A DNA stretch of 64,000 bases from Methylobacterium longum (GCF_022179385.1 NZ_BPQS01000027.1:1-64000); one strand, 5' to 3'. Positions 54,048 through 63,544 are shown, numbered from the stretch's first letter. The notes: generated by a model from the letters alone, not told the origin. Translations and numbers: made by a program.

Positions 54048-54368
54048 ATGCAGGTGGTCGACCTCGATCGCGATACGATCAAGCGCGGGCTCAGCGACGG
54101 GTCAATGTTGATCATCGACGTGCGCGAAGCGCATGAATTTGCTGCCGGACACATACCGGGTGCCGTCTCGCATCCCCTGTCGGAATTCGATCCCGAAGCG
54201 GTCGGGGCGCTGATCGCCCACGATGGGCGGCGGCCCGTCTTCTCCTGCGCGTCGGGCGTCCGCTCGGTTCACGCGCTGATGGCAGCCCAGAACGCCGGAC
54301 TGGACATCGCCGAACACTACAAGGGCGGTTTCAAGGATTGGTACGGGTCCGGCGAACCGGTCGAGTAA
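54048..54368 (+). CDS. Single-domain rhodanese-like sulfurtransferase
   Basis: A 106-residue rhodanese domain with DVREAHEFAAGHIPGAVSHPL and the active-site loop FSCASGVRS holding the catalytic Cys. Such proteins carry sulfur as persulfide or sense redox state. It has no signal peptide. It precedes the RND efflux pair by about 145 bases but has no clear functional tie to it. Confidence 0.88.
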   Translation: MQVVDLDRDTIKRGLSDGSMLIIDVREAHEFAAGHIPGAVSHPLSEFDPEAVGALIAHDGRRPVFSCASGVRSVHALMAAQNAGLDIAEHYKGGFKDWYGSGEPVE

Positions 54369-54401
54369 CCCAGCGGTTCAATCCGGCTCACGACGCCGTG
54401 A

Positions 54402-54417
54402 TGTGCGCTCGCGCACA
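54402..54417. promoter_or_regulatory. Perfect palindrome upstream of the RND efflux operon
   Basis: TGTGCGC-TC-GCGCACA, a 16-bp inverted repeat with 7-bp arms, 96 bases before the adaptor start codon. It could be an operator for an unlinked repressor, or a weak transcription stop for the rhodanese gene. There is no T run after it. Confidence 0.4.
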
Positions 54418-54513
54418 AGCAACAGCGTTTCCCGCGGGTTACGGCGCTCCAGCGGCGGAACAATCGTCAAGCTCGGCGCGACCAACGGGTCGGCCAACGG
54501 ACAGCAGGACCCG

Positions 54514-55668
54514 ATGCGCAGCCGGCTTCCCAGCCTTCTCACCGTGATCTCAGCACTGGCCGCCGGCCTCGTGGCCGGTCCGCTCGCGACACCCGTGCGG
54601 GCACAGGCACCGGGTGGCCCGCCGCCCAAGGTGACCGTGGCCAAGCCCGTGGTCCGCCAGATCGTCGAGCAGGACCAGTATACCGGCCGCTTCGACGCGA
54701 TCGAGTACGTGGAGGTCCGGGCTCGCGTTACCGGATACCTGGAGAAGATCAACTTTACCGACGGCCAGACGGTGAAGAAGGGCGACCTCCTGTTCGTCAT
54801 CGATCGCCGGCCCTACAAGGCGGCGCTGGAGCAGGCCCAGGCGGCGCTCGCCTCCGCCAAGGCGCGCCAGTCCTTCTCGCAGACGGACCTCGAGCGCGCC
54901 CAGACCCTGTCCCGCAGCGGCAACATCTCCGAGCAGGTCACCGACCAGCGCCGGCAGGCCTCTCAGACCGCGCAGGCCGACGTCGACAGCGCCCAGGCGG
55001 CCCTCAACAACGCCCAGCTGAACTACGACTTCAGCGAGGTGAAGGCGCCCATCAACGGCCGGATCAGCCGGCGGCTGGTCACCGAAGGCAACATCGTCAG
55101 CGCCGACCAGACGATGCTGACGACGATCGTGTCCCTCGACCCGATCTACTTCAGCTTCACGGTCGACGAGAAGTCGTTCCTGAAGTACCAGAACAGCCTC
55201 GGCATCGGCATGGGTCAGACCCAGCAGGGCAAGGGCGTGCCGATCCTGATCGCGTTGTCCGGCGAGGCGAAGCCGACCCGCAAGGGCAGCCTCGACTTCG
55301 TCGACAACCGGGTCGACACGGCCACCGGCACGATCCTGCTGCGGGCGACCGTCCCGAACGGCGACCTGTTCATCAAGCCCGGCCTGTTCGGCATCGTCTC
55401 GATGCCCGCGACCAAGCCGTACCAGGGCGTGCTGATCCCCGACGAGGCGGTGGCCGCCAACCAGGACAAGCGGATCGTCTACCTGCTCGGTCCCGACAAC
55501 GTGATCCAGCAGAAGGACGTGACGCTGGGACCGAAGGTCGACGGCTATCGGGTGATCCAGTCCGGGCTGAAGGGGGACGAGACCCTCGTGGTCAACGGCA
55601 TCTCCCGTATCCGGCCCGGCGCCAAGGTGACGCCGGAGACCGTCGAGCTGCCGCCGAGCAAGACGTGA
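54514..55668 (+). CDS. RND efflux periplasmic adaptor protein
   Basis: A 384-residue membrane fusion protein with a signal peptide (LLTVISALAAGLVAGPLATPVRA). The lipoyl domain (VEVRARVTGYLEKINFTDGQTVKKGDLLFVID), a coiled-coil hairpin (AQAALASAKARQ...) and the beta-barrel and membrane-proximal domains follow. It connects the RND pump encoded next to an outer-membrane channel. AGGA precedes the ATG by five bases. No TolC-type gene is adjacent. Confidence 0.92.
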   Translation: MRSRLPSLLTVISALAAGLVAGPLATPVRAQAPGGPPPKVTVAKPVVRQIVEQDQYTGRFDAIEYVEVRARVTGYLEKINFTDGQTVKKGDLLFVIDRRPYKAALEQAQAALASAKARQSFSQTDLERAQTLSRSGNISEQVTDQRRQASQTAQADVDSAQAALNNAQLNYDFSEVKAPINGRISRRLVTEGNIVSADQTMLTTIVSLDPIYFSFTVDEKSFLKYQNSLGIGMGQTQQGKGVPILIALSGEAKPTRKGSLDFVDNRVDTATGTILLRATVPNGDLFIKPGLFGIVSMPATKPYQGVLIPDEAVAANQDKRIVYLLGPDNVIQQKDVTLGPKVDGYRVIQSGLKGDETLVVNGISRIRPGAKVTPETVELPPSKT

Positions 55669-55775
55669 GCCCGAGCGGCTCATCGCGACCGCTTCCGAGC
55701 GCGCCACCTGGCGCGCCCCGCACCGACGACGCAGGGCCCCGACCGGGAGACCGGCGGGCCTCAGAGGTTTGACCG

Positions 55776-58700
55776 ATGCGTTTCGCCCATTTCTTCGTCG
55801 ACAGGCCGATCTTCGCGTCCGTCACGTCGATCGTGTTCCTGATCCTCGGCTTCGTGGCCTACGAGAGCCTGCCGGTCTCGCAGTATCCCGAGATCGTGCC
55901 GCCGACCGTGACCGTGCGCGCCTCCTATCCGGGCGCCAACGCCGAGACGGTGGCCGCCACGATCGCGACGCCGATCGAGCAGGAGGTCAACGGCGTCGAC
56001 AACATGCTCTACATGACGTCGCTGTCGACCAACGACGGCAACATGCTGCTGACCGTGACCTTCAAGGTCGGCACCAACCTCGATATCGCCAACGTGCTGG
56101 TGCAGAACCGGCTGTCGGTGGCGCAGCCGCGCCTGCCGCCGGACGTGCGCAACCTCGGCGTCACGGTGCGCAAGGCCTCGCCCGACCTGATGCTGGTCGT
56201 GCACCTGCTCTCGCCGAACAAGACCTACGACCAGAACTACCTCGCCAACTACATCTATCTGAACATCCGCGACGAGCTGCTGCGCCTCGACGGCGTGGGC
56301 GACATCACCATCTTCGGCGGTAACGAGTACGCGGAGCGGATCTGGGTCGATCCCAACAAGCTCGCCGCCTACGGATTGTCGGTCACGGACGTGACGACGG
56401 CGCTGCAGGAGCAGAACGTCCAGGTCGCGGCCGGTCAGCTCAACGGACCACCCGCCGCCAGGGGCGAGGCGTTCCAGCTTGTCGTCCAGTCGCAAGCCCG
56501 CTTCAAGACGCCCGAGCAATTCGCCGAGGTGATCATCAAGGCGCAGGACGGACGCCTCGTCCGGGTGAAGGACATCGCCCGCGTTGAGATGGGCCAGAAG
56601 GATTACACGACCAACTCCTTCCTTAACGAGACCCCCGCGGTGGGCATCGGCGCGTTCCAGCGGCCGGGCACCAACGCCCTCGACGCGGCCGCGTCGGTCC
56701 GCAAGGTGATGGAGACGGTCAAGAAGAACTTCCCGCCGGACGTCGAGTACCGCATCGCCTACAACCCGACCGAGTTCATCGAGGAATCGATCCACGAGGT
56801 CTACAAGACGCTGTTCGAGGCGGTCGGCCTCGTCGTCATCGTGGTGCTGGTGTTCCTCCAGAGCTGGCGCACGGCGCTGATCCCGGTGATCGCGATTCCC
56901 GTGTCCCTGATCGGCACCTTCGCGGCGATGGCGGCCTTCGGCTTCTCGCTCAACAACCTGACCCTGTTCGGGCTGGTGCTCGCCATCGGCATCGTGGTCG
57001 ACGACGCCATCGTGGTGGTGGAGAACGTCGAGCGCAACATGGCCGAGGGTCTCTCCGCCGGCGATGCGGCCCACAAGACGATGGACGAGGTCGGCGGTGC
57101 CGTCATCGCCATCGCGCTGGTGCTGGCGGCGGTGTTCGTGCCCACGGCGTTCATCCCGGGCATCTCGGGCCAGTTCTACAAGCAGTTCGCGCTGACCATC
57201 GCGGCCTCGACCCTGATCTCGGCCTTCAACTCGCTCACCCTTTCGCCGGCGCTGTGCAAGCTGCTCCTCGTGCCGCACCACTCCCGGAAGGAGCCGAAGT
57301 TCTTCCTGACGCGGTTCGTGGCCTGGCTGGCAAACGGGTTCAACCGCGCCTTCGACGCCACGTCGGATGCCTACGGCCGGACGATCCGCGTCCTGACCGG
57401 CGGCATCGTGGGCCTCGGCGTGATGCTTCTGGTCTATGCCGGCGTGATCGCTGCCACGCTGCACCTCGCGCAGACGACGCCGACCGGCTTCATCCCGGAC
57501 CAGGACCAGGGCTACCTGATCGGCGTCGTGCAGCTCCCCTCCGGCTCATCGCTCGATCGCACCACGGACGTGATCCTGCGCGCGGCCAAGCAGGCCCGCA
57601 CGGTGAGCGGCGTCGCCAACGCGGTGATCATCGCGGGTTTCGACGGGGCGACGTTCACCAACACCACCAATGCCGGCGTCATGTTCCTCACCCTCACGGG
57701 CGCGAAGGAGCGCGCGGAGGTAGGACGCAGTGCGGCGGTGATCACCGGAGACGTGCTCAAGGCGACCTCGGACATCCAGGAAGCCCGGGTCATCGTGATC
57801 CCGCCTCCGCCCGTGCGCGGTCTCGGCAGCGGCGGCGGCTTCAAGATGCAGATCGAGAGCCGCCAATCCTCCGACATCGGCCCGCTCATGGCGGCGGCCG
57901 GCGAGGTGATCGCCCACGCGAACCAGAGCGCAGACGTGCAGCGCGTCTTCACGACCTTCGACAACTCGACGCCGCAGCTCTTCCTCGACATCGACCGCAC
58001 CATCGCGCGGATGCTGAACGTGCCGCTCGCCAACGTGTTCTCGTCGGTCCAGGCCGATCTCGGCGGCACCTACGTCAACGACTTCAACACGCTGGGCCGC
58101 ATCTACCAGGTGCGCCTGCAGGGCGACGCGGCGTTCCGAACCTCCGTGCAGGACATCTCGCAGATCAAGGTGCGCTCCTCCACGGGAGCCCTGGTGCCGA
58201 TGGGCACGCTCGCTTCGGTGCGCGACGTGACCGGGCCGCAGATCGTGCAGCGCTTCAACCTGTACTACTCGGTTCCGGTACAGGGCGTGGCCAAGCCCGG
58301 CATCTCCACCGGTCAGGCGCTCGACGCCATGGAGGCGCTCGCCAAGAAGGCGCTGCCTGACGGCTACGCGTACGACTGGACCGAGATCGCCTATCAGCAG
58401 AAGGCCGCGAGCGGCACCGCCGGTGCGGTCTTCGCTCTGGGCGTTCTCCTGGTCTTCCTGGTTCTCGCCGCGCAGTACGAGTCCTGGGCGCTGCCGCTGG
58501 CGATCCTGCTGGTGGTGCCGACCGGAGTGCTCGCCGCCCTCGCGGGCGTGCAGTTCCGCGGCCAGGACAACAACATCCTGACCCAGATCGGCCTGATCGT
58601 GCTCATCGGCCTCGCGGCCAAGAACGCGATCCTGATCGTGGAGTTCGCGCACGACATCGAGCAGCGGGAGCACCGGGGGCCGGTGGATGCGGCGGTGGAA

Positions 58701-58973
58701 GCCTGCCGCCTGCGCCTGCGTCCGATCCTGATGACCGCCTTCGCGTTCATCCTCGGCACCCTGCCGCTGGTCGTGGCCACCGGCCCCGGCGCCGAGATGC
58801 GCCAGGCCCTCGGCACCGCGGTGTTCTTCGGGATGATCGGCGCGACCCTCTTCGGCCTGTTCCTGACGCCGGTCTTCTACGTGGTGATCCGCCACTTCTC
58901 GCTCTGGCTCGGCCGGTTCCGCAAGAAGCACACGCCCGGCGACCACGGGACCGCCGCGCCCGCCCACGGCTGA
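55776..58973 (+). CDS. RND-family (HAE1) multidrug efflux pump
   Basis: A 1065-residue inner-membrane proton-driven pump with twelve transmembrane helices in two halves and large periplasmic loops. The proton-relay acids are present as GIVVDDAIVVVENVERNM (Asp-Asp in TM4), along with the essential Lys in GLAAKNAILIVEF (TM10). The opening MRFAHFFVDRPIFASV is typical of HAE1 proteins such as AcrB. It exports hydrophobic drugs, bile-like compounds or solvents. It is 107 bases downstream of the adaptor gene and followed by a terminator-like hairpin at 58991. Confidence 0.96.
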   Translation: MRFAHFFVDRPIFASVTSIVFLILGFVAYESLPVSQYPEIVPPTVTVRASYPGANAETVAATIATPIEQEVNGVDNMLYMTSLSTNDGNMLLTVTFKVGTNLDIANVLVQNRLSVAQPRLPPDVRNLGVTVRKASPDLMLVVHLLSPNKTYDQNYLANYIYLNIRDELLRLDGVGDITIFGGNEYAERIWVDPNKLAAYGLSVTDVTTALQEQNVQVAAGQLNGPPAARGEAFQLVVQSQARFKTPEQFAEVIIKAQDGRLVRVKDIARVEMGQKDYTTNSFLNETPAVGIGAFQRPGTNALDAAASVRKVMETVKKNFPPDVEYRIAYNPTEFIEESIHEVYKTLFEAVGLVVIVVLVFLQSWRTALIPVIAIPVSLIGTFAAMAAFGFSLNNLTLFGLVLAIGIVVDDAIVVVENVERNMAEGLSAGDAAHKTMDEVGGAVIAIALVLAAVFVPTAFIPGISGQFYKQFALTIAASTLISAFNSLTLSPALCKLLLVPHHSRKEPKFFLTRFVAWLANGFNRAFDATSDAYGRTIRVLTGGIVGLGVMLLVYAGVIAATLHLAQTTPTGFIPDQDQGYLIGVVQLPSGSSLDRTTDVILRAAKQARTVSGVANAVIIAGFDGATFTNTTNAGVMFLTLTGAKERAEVGRSAAVITGDVLKATSDIQEARVIVIPPPPVRGLGSGGGFKMQIESRQSSDIGPLMAAAGEVIAHANQSADVQRVFTTFDNSTPQLFLDIDRTIARMLNVPLANVFSSVQADLGGTYVNDFNTLGRIYQVRLQGDAAFRTSVQDISQIKVRSSTGALVPMGTLASVRDVTGPQIVQRFNLYYSVPVQGVAKPGISTGQALDAMEALAKKALPDGYAYDWTEIAYQQKAASGTAGAVFALGVLLVFLVLAAQYESWALPLAILLVVPTGVLAALAGVQFRGQDNNILTQIGLIVLIGLAAKNAILIVEFAHDIEQREHRGPVDAAVEACRLRLRPILMTAFAFILGTLPLVVATGPGAEMRQALGTAVFFGMIGATLFGLFLTPVFYVVIRHFSLWLGRFRKKHTPGDHGTAAPAHG

Positions 58974-58990
58974 GGCACCCGACCCTTTGA

Positions 58991-59026
58991 AGCCGCGCCG
59001 GATCCACGAGGATCGGGCGCGGCTTT
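58991..59026 (+). terminator. Terminator-like hairpin after the RND pump
   Basis: The arms AGCCGCGCC and GGCGCGGCT form a perfect 9-bp stem around an 18-base loop, followed by only a short TT. It is 18 bases after the pump stop codon, in the right place for intrinsic termination, though the U tract is weak. Confidence 0.5.
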
Positions 59027-59066
59027 CGCGCGACGAGCCGAGCCGACCGGTGTAGAGGCTTGCGGG

Positions 59067-59582
59067 ATGCACGCCCTCGGCCGCCTGTTCCTCGGAGCCT
59101 TTGCCCTGCTGCTCGCGGTCCCGACGGGGTCCGCCGTGCTCGTGTCGGCACTCCTCATCGACCCGGCCGCGCAGGCGTGGCTGACCGGCGGCGCGCTCGC
59201 CGGCCTCGACATGGCACTGTCGGACCTGTCGGCCGGACTGCCACCGGAGGGGCTCATCCTCTTCATCGCCGGTCTGGCCCAGGCGTTGTTCGTCCTGCTG
59301 GTCGTGCCGCCGGCCCTGGTCGGTCTGGCCGGCGAAGTCCTCGGGCGGCGTGGCCTGCTCTGGTACGGCGCGGGCTGTGGCCTGCTGACGGCCGCCCTCC
59401 CCTGGCTCACCCGCGGTGCCATGCGGTCCGGATCTGCTCGGGATCCCGCGCTCCTGGCCGCCGAGGCGCGCCTGACGGTGATCCTCTTCGCCGTCGGCGC
59501 GAGCGCGGGTCTGGTCTACTGGCTGGTCGCCGGACGGGGCGCGGGCTACAGGCGGAACGATCGCGTCGCCGGCGGGGCCTGA
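59067..59582 (+). CDS. Membrane protein of unknown function (four helices)
   Basis: A 171-residue hydrophobic protein with about four helices: residues 5-30, 68-95, 97-115 and 130-155. The phrase LVVPPALVGLAGEVLGRRGLLWYG looks like a conserved membrane segment, but I cannot name the family. It is likely in the inner membrane. It precedes the acyltransferase gene by 74 bases on the same strand. Confidence 0.7.
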   Translation: MHALGRLFLGAFALLLAVPTGSAVLVSALLIDPAAQAWLTGGALAGLDMALSDLSAGLPPEGLILFIAGLAQALFVLLVVPPALVGLAGEVLGRRGLLWYGAGCGLLTAALPWLTRGAMRSGSARDPALLAAEARLTVILFAVGASAGLVYWLVAGRGAGYRRNDRVAGGA

Positions 59583-59656
59583 CCCTTCAACTGCGGTCGC
59601 GCTTGGCCGCGGGCCCAAGGGCGCGCTACAGGAAAGCCGTAACGACTCGGAATCCG

Positions 59657-60421
59657 ATGCTCGCCCTCCGCTCCCTCGCCTTCAACATCTGCTTCTATGC
59701 GGCCACGACGGTGCTGGCGGTCGTCGGCCTGCCGACGCTGATTTCCGGACGGTCTGTGATGGGGTTGGCCCGCGCCTGGGGGCAGATCACCCTCTGGCTG
59801 CTCCGGGTCGTGGCGGGCACACGGGTCGAGTTCCGCGGTATGGAAAACATCCCCCCGGGGCCCCTGCTGGTGGCGGCCAAGCACCAGTCGGCGCTCGAGA
59901 CCCTGGCCCTCTGCACGGTGCTGCCGGACTTCGCGTACGTCCTGAAGAAGGAACTGCTGCTCATCCCGCTGATCGGCTGGTACCTGTCGCGCAGCGGCAT
60001 GGTGGCGATCGATCGCTCCAAGGGCACCCGGGCCATGAGCTTGATGAACGCCGCCGCCGGCGCGGCCATCGGGCGCGGACGCCAGCTCATCATCTTCCCG
60101 GAGGGCACCCGCCGCCCGGTCGGGGCGGCACCAGCCTACAAGCAGGGCCTGTCCCACCTCTACGTCGCCTTGAACGTGCCGTGCGTGCCGGTGGCGCTGA
60201 ACACCGGCTTGTTCTGGGCGCGCAACAGCCTCGTGCGCCGGCCGGGAACCGCTGTGATCGAGTTCTTGCCCCCGATCCCCCCGGGCCTGCCCCGGCAGGA
60301 ATTTCAGGCCTTGGCGCAGGAGCGCCTGGAAGCCGCCTCCGCCGCCCTCGTCGACGAGGTCCAGCGCGGGCGGGTCGAGCTCCGCGCCGGCGCGGTCGCA
60401 GAAGCCTCGGCGCGCCGCTGA
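59657..60421 (+). CDS. 1-acyl-glycerol-3-phosphate acyltransferase-like protein (PlsC family)
   Basis: A 254-residue PlsC-domain protein. The acyl-transfer motif is AAKHQSALETLAL, i.e. H-X4-E where the textbook motif is H-X4-D. The other blocks IDRSKG, IIFPEGTRRPVG and PCVPVALNTG are intact. The first helix (LAFNICFYAATTVLAVVGLP) anchors it in the membrane. It probably adds an acyl chain to lysophosphatidic acid in phospholipid synthesis. The Glu variant is something I recall from other alphaproteobacterial members. The ATG at 59657 starts the anchor helix. Confidence 0.88.
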   Translation: MLALRSLAFNICFYAATTVLAVVGLPTLISGRSVMGLARAWGQITLWLLRVVAGTRVEFRGMENIPPGPLLVAAKHQSALETLALCTVLPDFAYVLKKELLLIPLIGWYLSRSGMVAIDRSKGTRAMSLMNAAAGAAIGRGRQLIIFPEGTRRPVGAAPAYKQGLSHLYVALNVPCVPVALNTGLFWARNSLVRRPGTAVIEFLPPIPPGLPRQEFQALAQERLEAASAALVDEVQRGRVELRAGAVAEASARR

Positions 60422-60523
60422 TCCGTTCCGGCTGCGCGGCGGCCGGCATCGCACGGGTCACGGGTGGATCCAGCTTGTGGATAACGGGCGCAATACCCAC
60501 ATCCTCCCTTAGGAACGTCGCCC

Positions 60524-60552
60524 TTGACGCCTGTGGATATCACACGCTAATT
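60524..60552 (+). promoter_or_regulatory. Promoter directly before the 60561 gene
   Basis: TTGACG (60524-60529), a 17-bp spacer and CTAATT (60547-60552). The expected transcript start near 60559 is only a couple of bases before the ATG at 60561, implying a leaderless or nearly leaderless mRNA. Confidence 0.5.
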
Positions 60553-60560
60553 TGGAACAA

Positions 60561-61007
60561 ATGGCGAACAGAAGAGCCCTGTCCTGGTCGGCCGCGCTTC
60601 GCGACCTGAAGGACGATCGCAGCCGGAGGCAGGATGTGCGTGAAGAACGCCTCAAGACGACCGCAGGCCTGCGCGGGTCTCCCGCGCTGCCGCTCTCTGC
60701 ATGGCGCGGCCGCTCCGGCCGCCGCTACGTGGTGGGCGTCCATTCGGCCGGCGGCTTCGATCTCGACGAGATGGCCGAGGCCGTGGTGATCGCGGTCCGC
60801 CGGGACGACACCGGCATCGCCGAGATGCTGTCGGTCGCCAGCTCGAGCGAGAGCCCGCGCGACCATCTCCGGCGCACTTGGCTCGACCGGGTCCGTCGCG
60901 GCGGCGCCACCGAGATGCACGTGCATCGCCTCGCCGAGAACGATGCCGAGCGGGTGGCGATCGTCGAGGATCTGAAGATCGACACCATCGAGCCGGCCCA
61001 GGTCTGA
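60561..61007 (+). CDS. Conserved-looking protein of unknown function
   Basis: A 148-residue soluble basic protein with the segments GRSGRRYVVGVHSAGG and VVIAVRRDDTGIAEMLSVAS. No family is recognised. The ATG at 60561 is chosen because the candidate promoter at 60524-60552 would start transcription immediately before it; a TTG nine bases earlier would then lie in the promoter. No ribosome site is seen upstream, in line with a leaderless transcript. Confidence 0.65.
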   Translation: MANRRALSWSAALRDLKDDRSRRQDVREERLKTTAGLRGSPALPLSAWRGRSGRRYVVGVHSAGGFDLDEMAEAVVIAVRRDDTGIAEMLSVASSSESPRDHLRRTWLDRVRRGGATEMHVHRLAENDAERVAIVEDLKIDTIEPAQV

Positions 61008-61191
61008 TCGGGACGATGGTGGAGGCGCGTCGTCCCGCGGGGCGAGCGCCGGTCCCCGGTCAGGGATGAAGCGCGGGGCGGATCGACGCCCCGGCCGTGA
61101 CCGGGCGCGGCGCTGCCCCAGTTTCGCCCCTTGCGTGGCCTCATGCGAAGCCGCGCGGCCCCTGTTGGGGCTTGGTCGGGGAGCGGAACGC

Positions 61192-62298
61192 ATGGTGCAG
61201 GAACGGACGCGGTCGGAGGACACAGCCCAGGCGTCGCCGGGATCGGGGGCGCGTCGCTCGCGCCTTGGATTGTTCCTGCCGTACGTCCTGCTCGCGATCG
61301 TGGTCGTAGGTTGGTCCGCCGCCTGGTTCTGGATCCGAGCCCGGACGGCCGACGAGATCGACGGTTGGATCGCCCGAGAGGCGGCCGCGGGCCGCACTTG
61401 GACCTGCGCCGATCGCTCGCTCGGCGGTTACCCGTTCCGCATCGAATTGCGCTGCAGTGCAGTGACCCTCGAACGGGTCGACGGACGCTTCCGGCTCGGG
61501 CCCAGCACCGCGGTCGCCCAGATCTACCAGCCCCGTCTCGTCGTGTTCGAGAGCGCCGGGCCCTTCCACGTCGAGCAGGGTGACCTGACCGGCGACGCCT
61601 CGTGGAAGGCCTTCCAGGGGAGTTTTCACGGTGCGGCCGAGGGGTTCACCCGGGCTTCCGCCGTCATCGACGCGCCCAACGTCACGGTGACCGGCGCCGA
61701 GCCGGGGCCGATCGCGGTCTCCGGCCGGCATCTGGAGGTACACGCGCGACCGGCGCCCGGCCGCTACGAAGCGGCGGGCGCCGTGGATGTGAGCCTGCGT
61801 CTCGTCCAGGCCGCGTCGCCGCAGCTCGACGCCCTCACCGCCACCCGGGATCCCGCCGACCTCGCCCTGGACGCGACCCTCACCCAGGCCACCGTGCTGC
61901 GGACCGGAACCGTCGCGCGCGAGCTGGAGCGCTGGCGGCAAGCCGGTGGTGCCCTGGACCTGACGGCCCTTTCGCTGGCCAAGGGTGCGCAGCGCGTGCA
62001 GGCCAAAGGCACGCTTGCCCTCGACAATGCCCACCGTCCGGCGGGCCAGATCGATCTCCGTGCCGCCGGCGTGGACGCGCTGATCGGCAGCATCGTCGGC
62101 CAGCGCTTCGGCTCTGAGAGGGGCGCCCTGGTCGGGCAGCTGGTCGGTGGGCTGCTGGGCCTCGGTCGACGCCCGGATGCAGAGGCGTCGACCGACACAA
62201 CGCCCCTGAAGGCGCTTCCTCCGCTGCGGCTGGTCGACGGGAAGCTCGTCTTCAGCGGCTTCCCGATACCGAACGTCTCGGTGCCGGCCCTGTACTAG
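61192..62298 (+). CDS. DUF2125 domain protein
   Basis: A 368-residue protein with one N-terminal membrane helix (about 25-45: LGLFLPYVLLAIVVVGWSAAWFW) and a large periplasmic beta-rich region containing DEIDGWIAREAAAGRTWTCADRSLGGYPFRIELRC, the DUF2125 signature. These proteins occur throughout Rhizobiales with no known role. The ATG at 61192 is the first that places the helix near the N-terminus. An additional in-frame extension upstream is Arg-rich and unlikely to be coding. Confidence 0.83.
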   Translation: MVQERTRSEDTAQASPGSGARRSRLGLFLPYVLLAIVVVGWSAAWFWIRARTADEIDGWIAREAAAGRTWTCADRSLGGYPFRIELRCSAVTLERVDGRFRLGPSTAVAQIYQPRLVVFESAGPFHVEQGDLTGDASWKAFQGSFHGAAEGFTRASAVIDAPNVTVTGAEPGPIAVSGRHLEVHARPAPGRYEAAGAVDVSLRLVQAASPQLDALTATRDPADLALDATLTQATVLRTGTVARELERWRQAGGALDLTALSLAKGAQRVQAKGTLALDNAHRPAGQIDLRAAGVDALIGSIVGQRFGSERGALVGQLVGGLLGLGRRPDAEASTDTTPLKALPPLRLVDGKLVFSGFPIPNVSVPALY

Positions 62299-62487
62299 CG
62301 CGACCTCGACGTCATCGAATCGACACCACCGGCCCGGGCAGCGCCGTTCCGGCGTCTCGGTGTCCGGACAGGTACCGAAGCCGGCGCGGCGGTTTCACCG
62401 CATGGCGGTTGACCACGGGATCCGAGCGCCCCAAGGCCGCCGTCGAAGGGGACTGATCGGCGGCCCACGATCCGCTATAGGACGCCC

Positions 62488-63150
62488 ATGGCCTCCGAGT
62501 CCGTCACCCCGACCCGCGTCAAGATCTGCGGGCTCAGCACCGAAGCGACTTTGACCGCAGCCCTGGAGGCCGGAGCGGACTGGATCGGACTCGTGCATTT
62601 TCCGCGCAGCCCGCGGCATGTCGCGCTCACGCGGGCCGCGGCCCTGTCGGATCTCGCCCGTGGGCGCGCGGAGCGGGTCATCCTGCTGGTCGACCCGGAC
62701 GACGCCCTGGTCGCCGCGGCCGTGGCGGCGGTGGATCCGGACCTGATCCAGCTCCATGGGCGGGAAAGCCCCGAGCGCGTGGCGGCGATCCGTGCCCGCA
62801 CGGGCCGGCCGGTGATGAAGGCGCTCGGCATCGGGACCCGTGCGGATCTGTCGGTGCTGCCGGCCTACGCAGCCGTCGCCGATCGGATCCTCCTGGATGC
62901 CAAGGCACCGCCGGACGCGGCCCTGCCCGGCGGCAACGGCCGTCGTTTCGACTGGGAGCTCCTGCGCTGCGCCGCTCTTCCGCCCGGCACGATGCTGTCG
63001 GGAGGCCTCGATGCCGCCAACGTCGCGGAGGCACTGGCCCGCACGGGGATCGGCGCTGTCGACGTGTCGTCCGGCGTGGAATCGGCCCCCGGGGCGAAGG
63101 ACGCCGATAAGATCGCCGCCTTCGTGGCCGCCGCGCGAGTCGCGCGCTAG
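62488..63150 (+). CDS. trpF: Phosphoribosylanthranilate isomerase
   Basis: A 220-residue TIM-barrel enzyme of tryptophan biosynthesis that isomerises phosphoribosylanthranilate. The motifs are intact: VKICGLS with the catalytic Cys, LIQLHGRESPERV, LLDAKAP with the catalytic Asp, and MLSGGLDAANVAEAL. It is transcribed towards lapA. In Rhizobiales trpF often begins a trpF-trpB-trpA group, but here the neighbours at the right edge are lapA and ihfB on the other strand. Confidence 0.95.
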   Translation: MASESVTPTRVKICGLSTEATLTAALEAGADWIGLVHFPRSPRHVALTRAAALSDLARGRAERVILLVDPDDALVAAAVAAVDPDLIQLHGRESPERVAAIRARTGRPVMKALGIGTRADLSVLPAYAAVADRILLDAKAPPDAALPGGNGRRFDWELLRCAALPPGTMLSGGLDAANVAEALARTGIGAVDVSSGVESAPGAKDADKIAAFVAAARVAR

Positions 63151-63175
63151 GACCTCGAGGCGCGCCCGGGCCCCG

Positions 63176-63544
63176 TTACCGCGGGGCCGGCAGGGCAGTC
63201 CGACCGGTATTCGGCACCGTGTAGGGGCCCGCCGTCTCGCTCTCCGGCGCGTAGGTCCGCAGCCGCGTCGCCTCGCGTTCGAAGCGGACGGCCTCGCGGC
63301 GATGGTAGCGCGCCCGGGCCCGCGTCTTGCCCTGACCGAGCCACGTGAAGATGCCACCGACCACGATGCCCAGTGCCACGGCGCCGAACAGGATCGCGTA
63401 GAGCGGCAGGCCGACGCTGAAGACCGGCGCGTCCGGGTTGACCGGATCGAAGGAGAGCTGCACCGGGGCGCGATTGGCGACCGCCAGCAGGATCACCAAG
63501 GCCGCGATCGGCAGGAGCACGAGGCTCTTCAGAAATCGGATCAT
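63176..63544 (-). CDS. lapA: LapA-family (DUF1049) membrane protein
   Basis: A 122-residue protein with two N-terminal membrane helices (about 4-24 and 45-69) and the ANRAPVQLSFDP loop of LapA/DUF1049. A basic cytoplasmic helix and a short Pro/Thr tail follow. LapA works with LapB in control of lipopolysaccharide assembly in enterobacteria. It follows ihfB by 18 bases on the same strand, a conserved alphaproteobacterial arrangement. Confidence 0.88.
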   Translation of the reverse strand: MIRFLKSLVLLPIAALVILLAVANRAPVQLSFDPVNPDAPVFSVGLPLYAILFGAVALGIVVGGIFTWLGQGKTRARARYHRREAVRFEREATRLRTYAPESETAGPYTVPNTGRTALPAPR

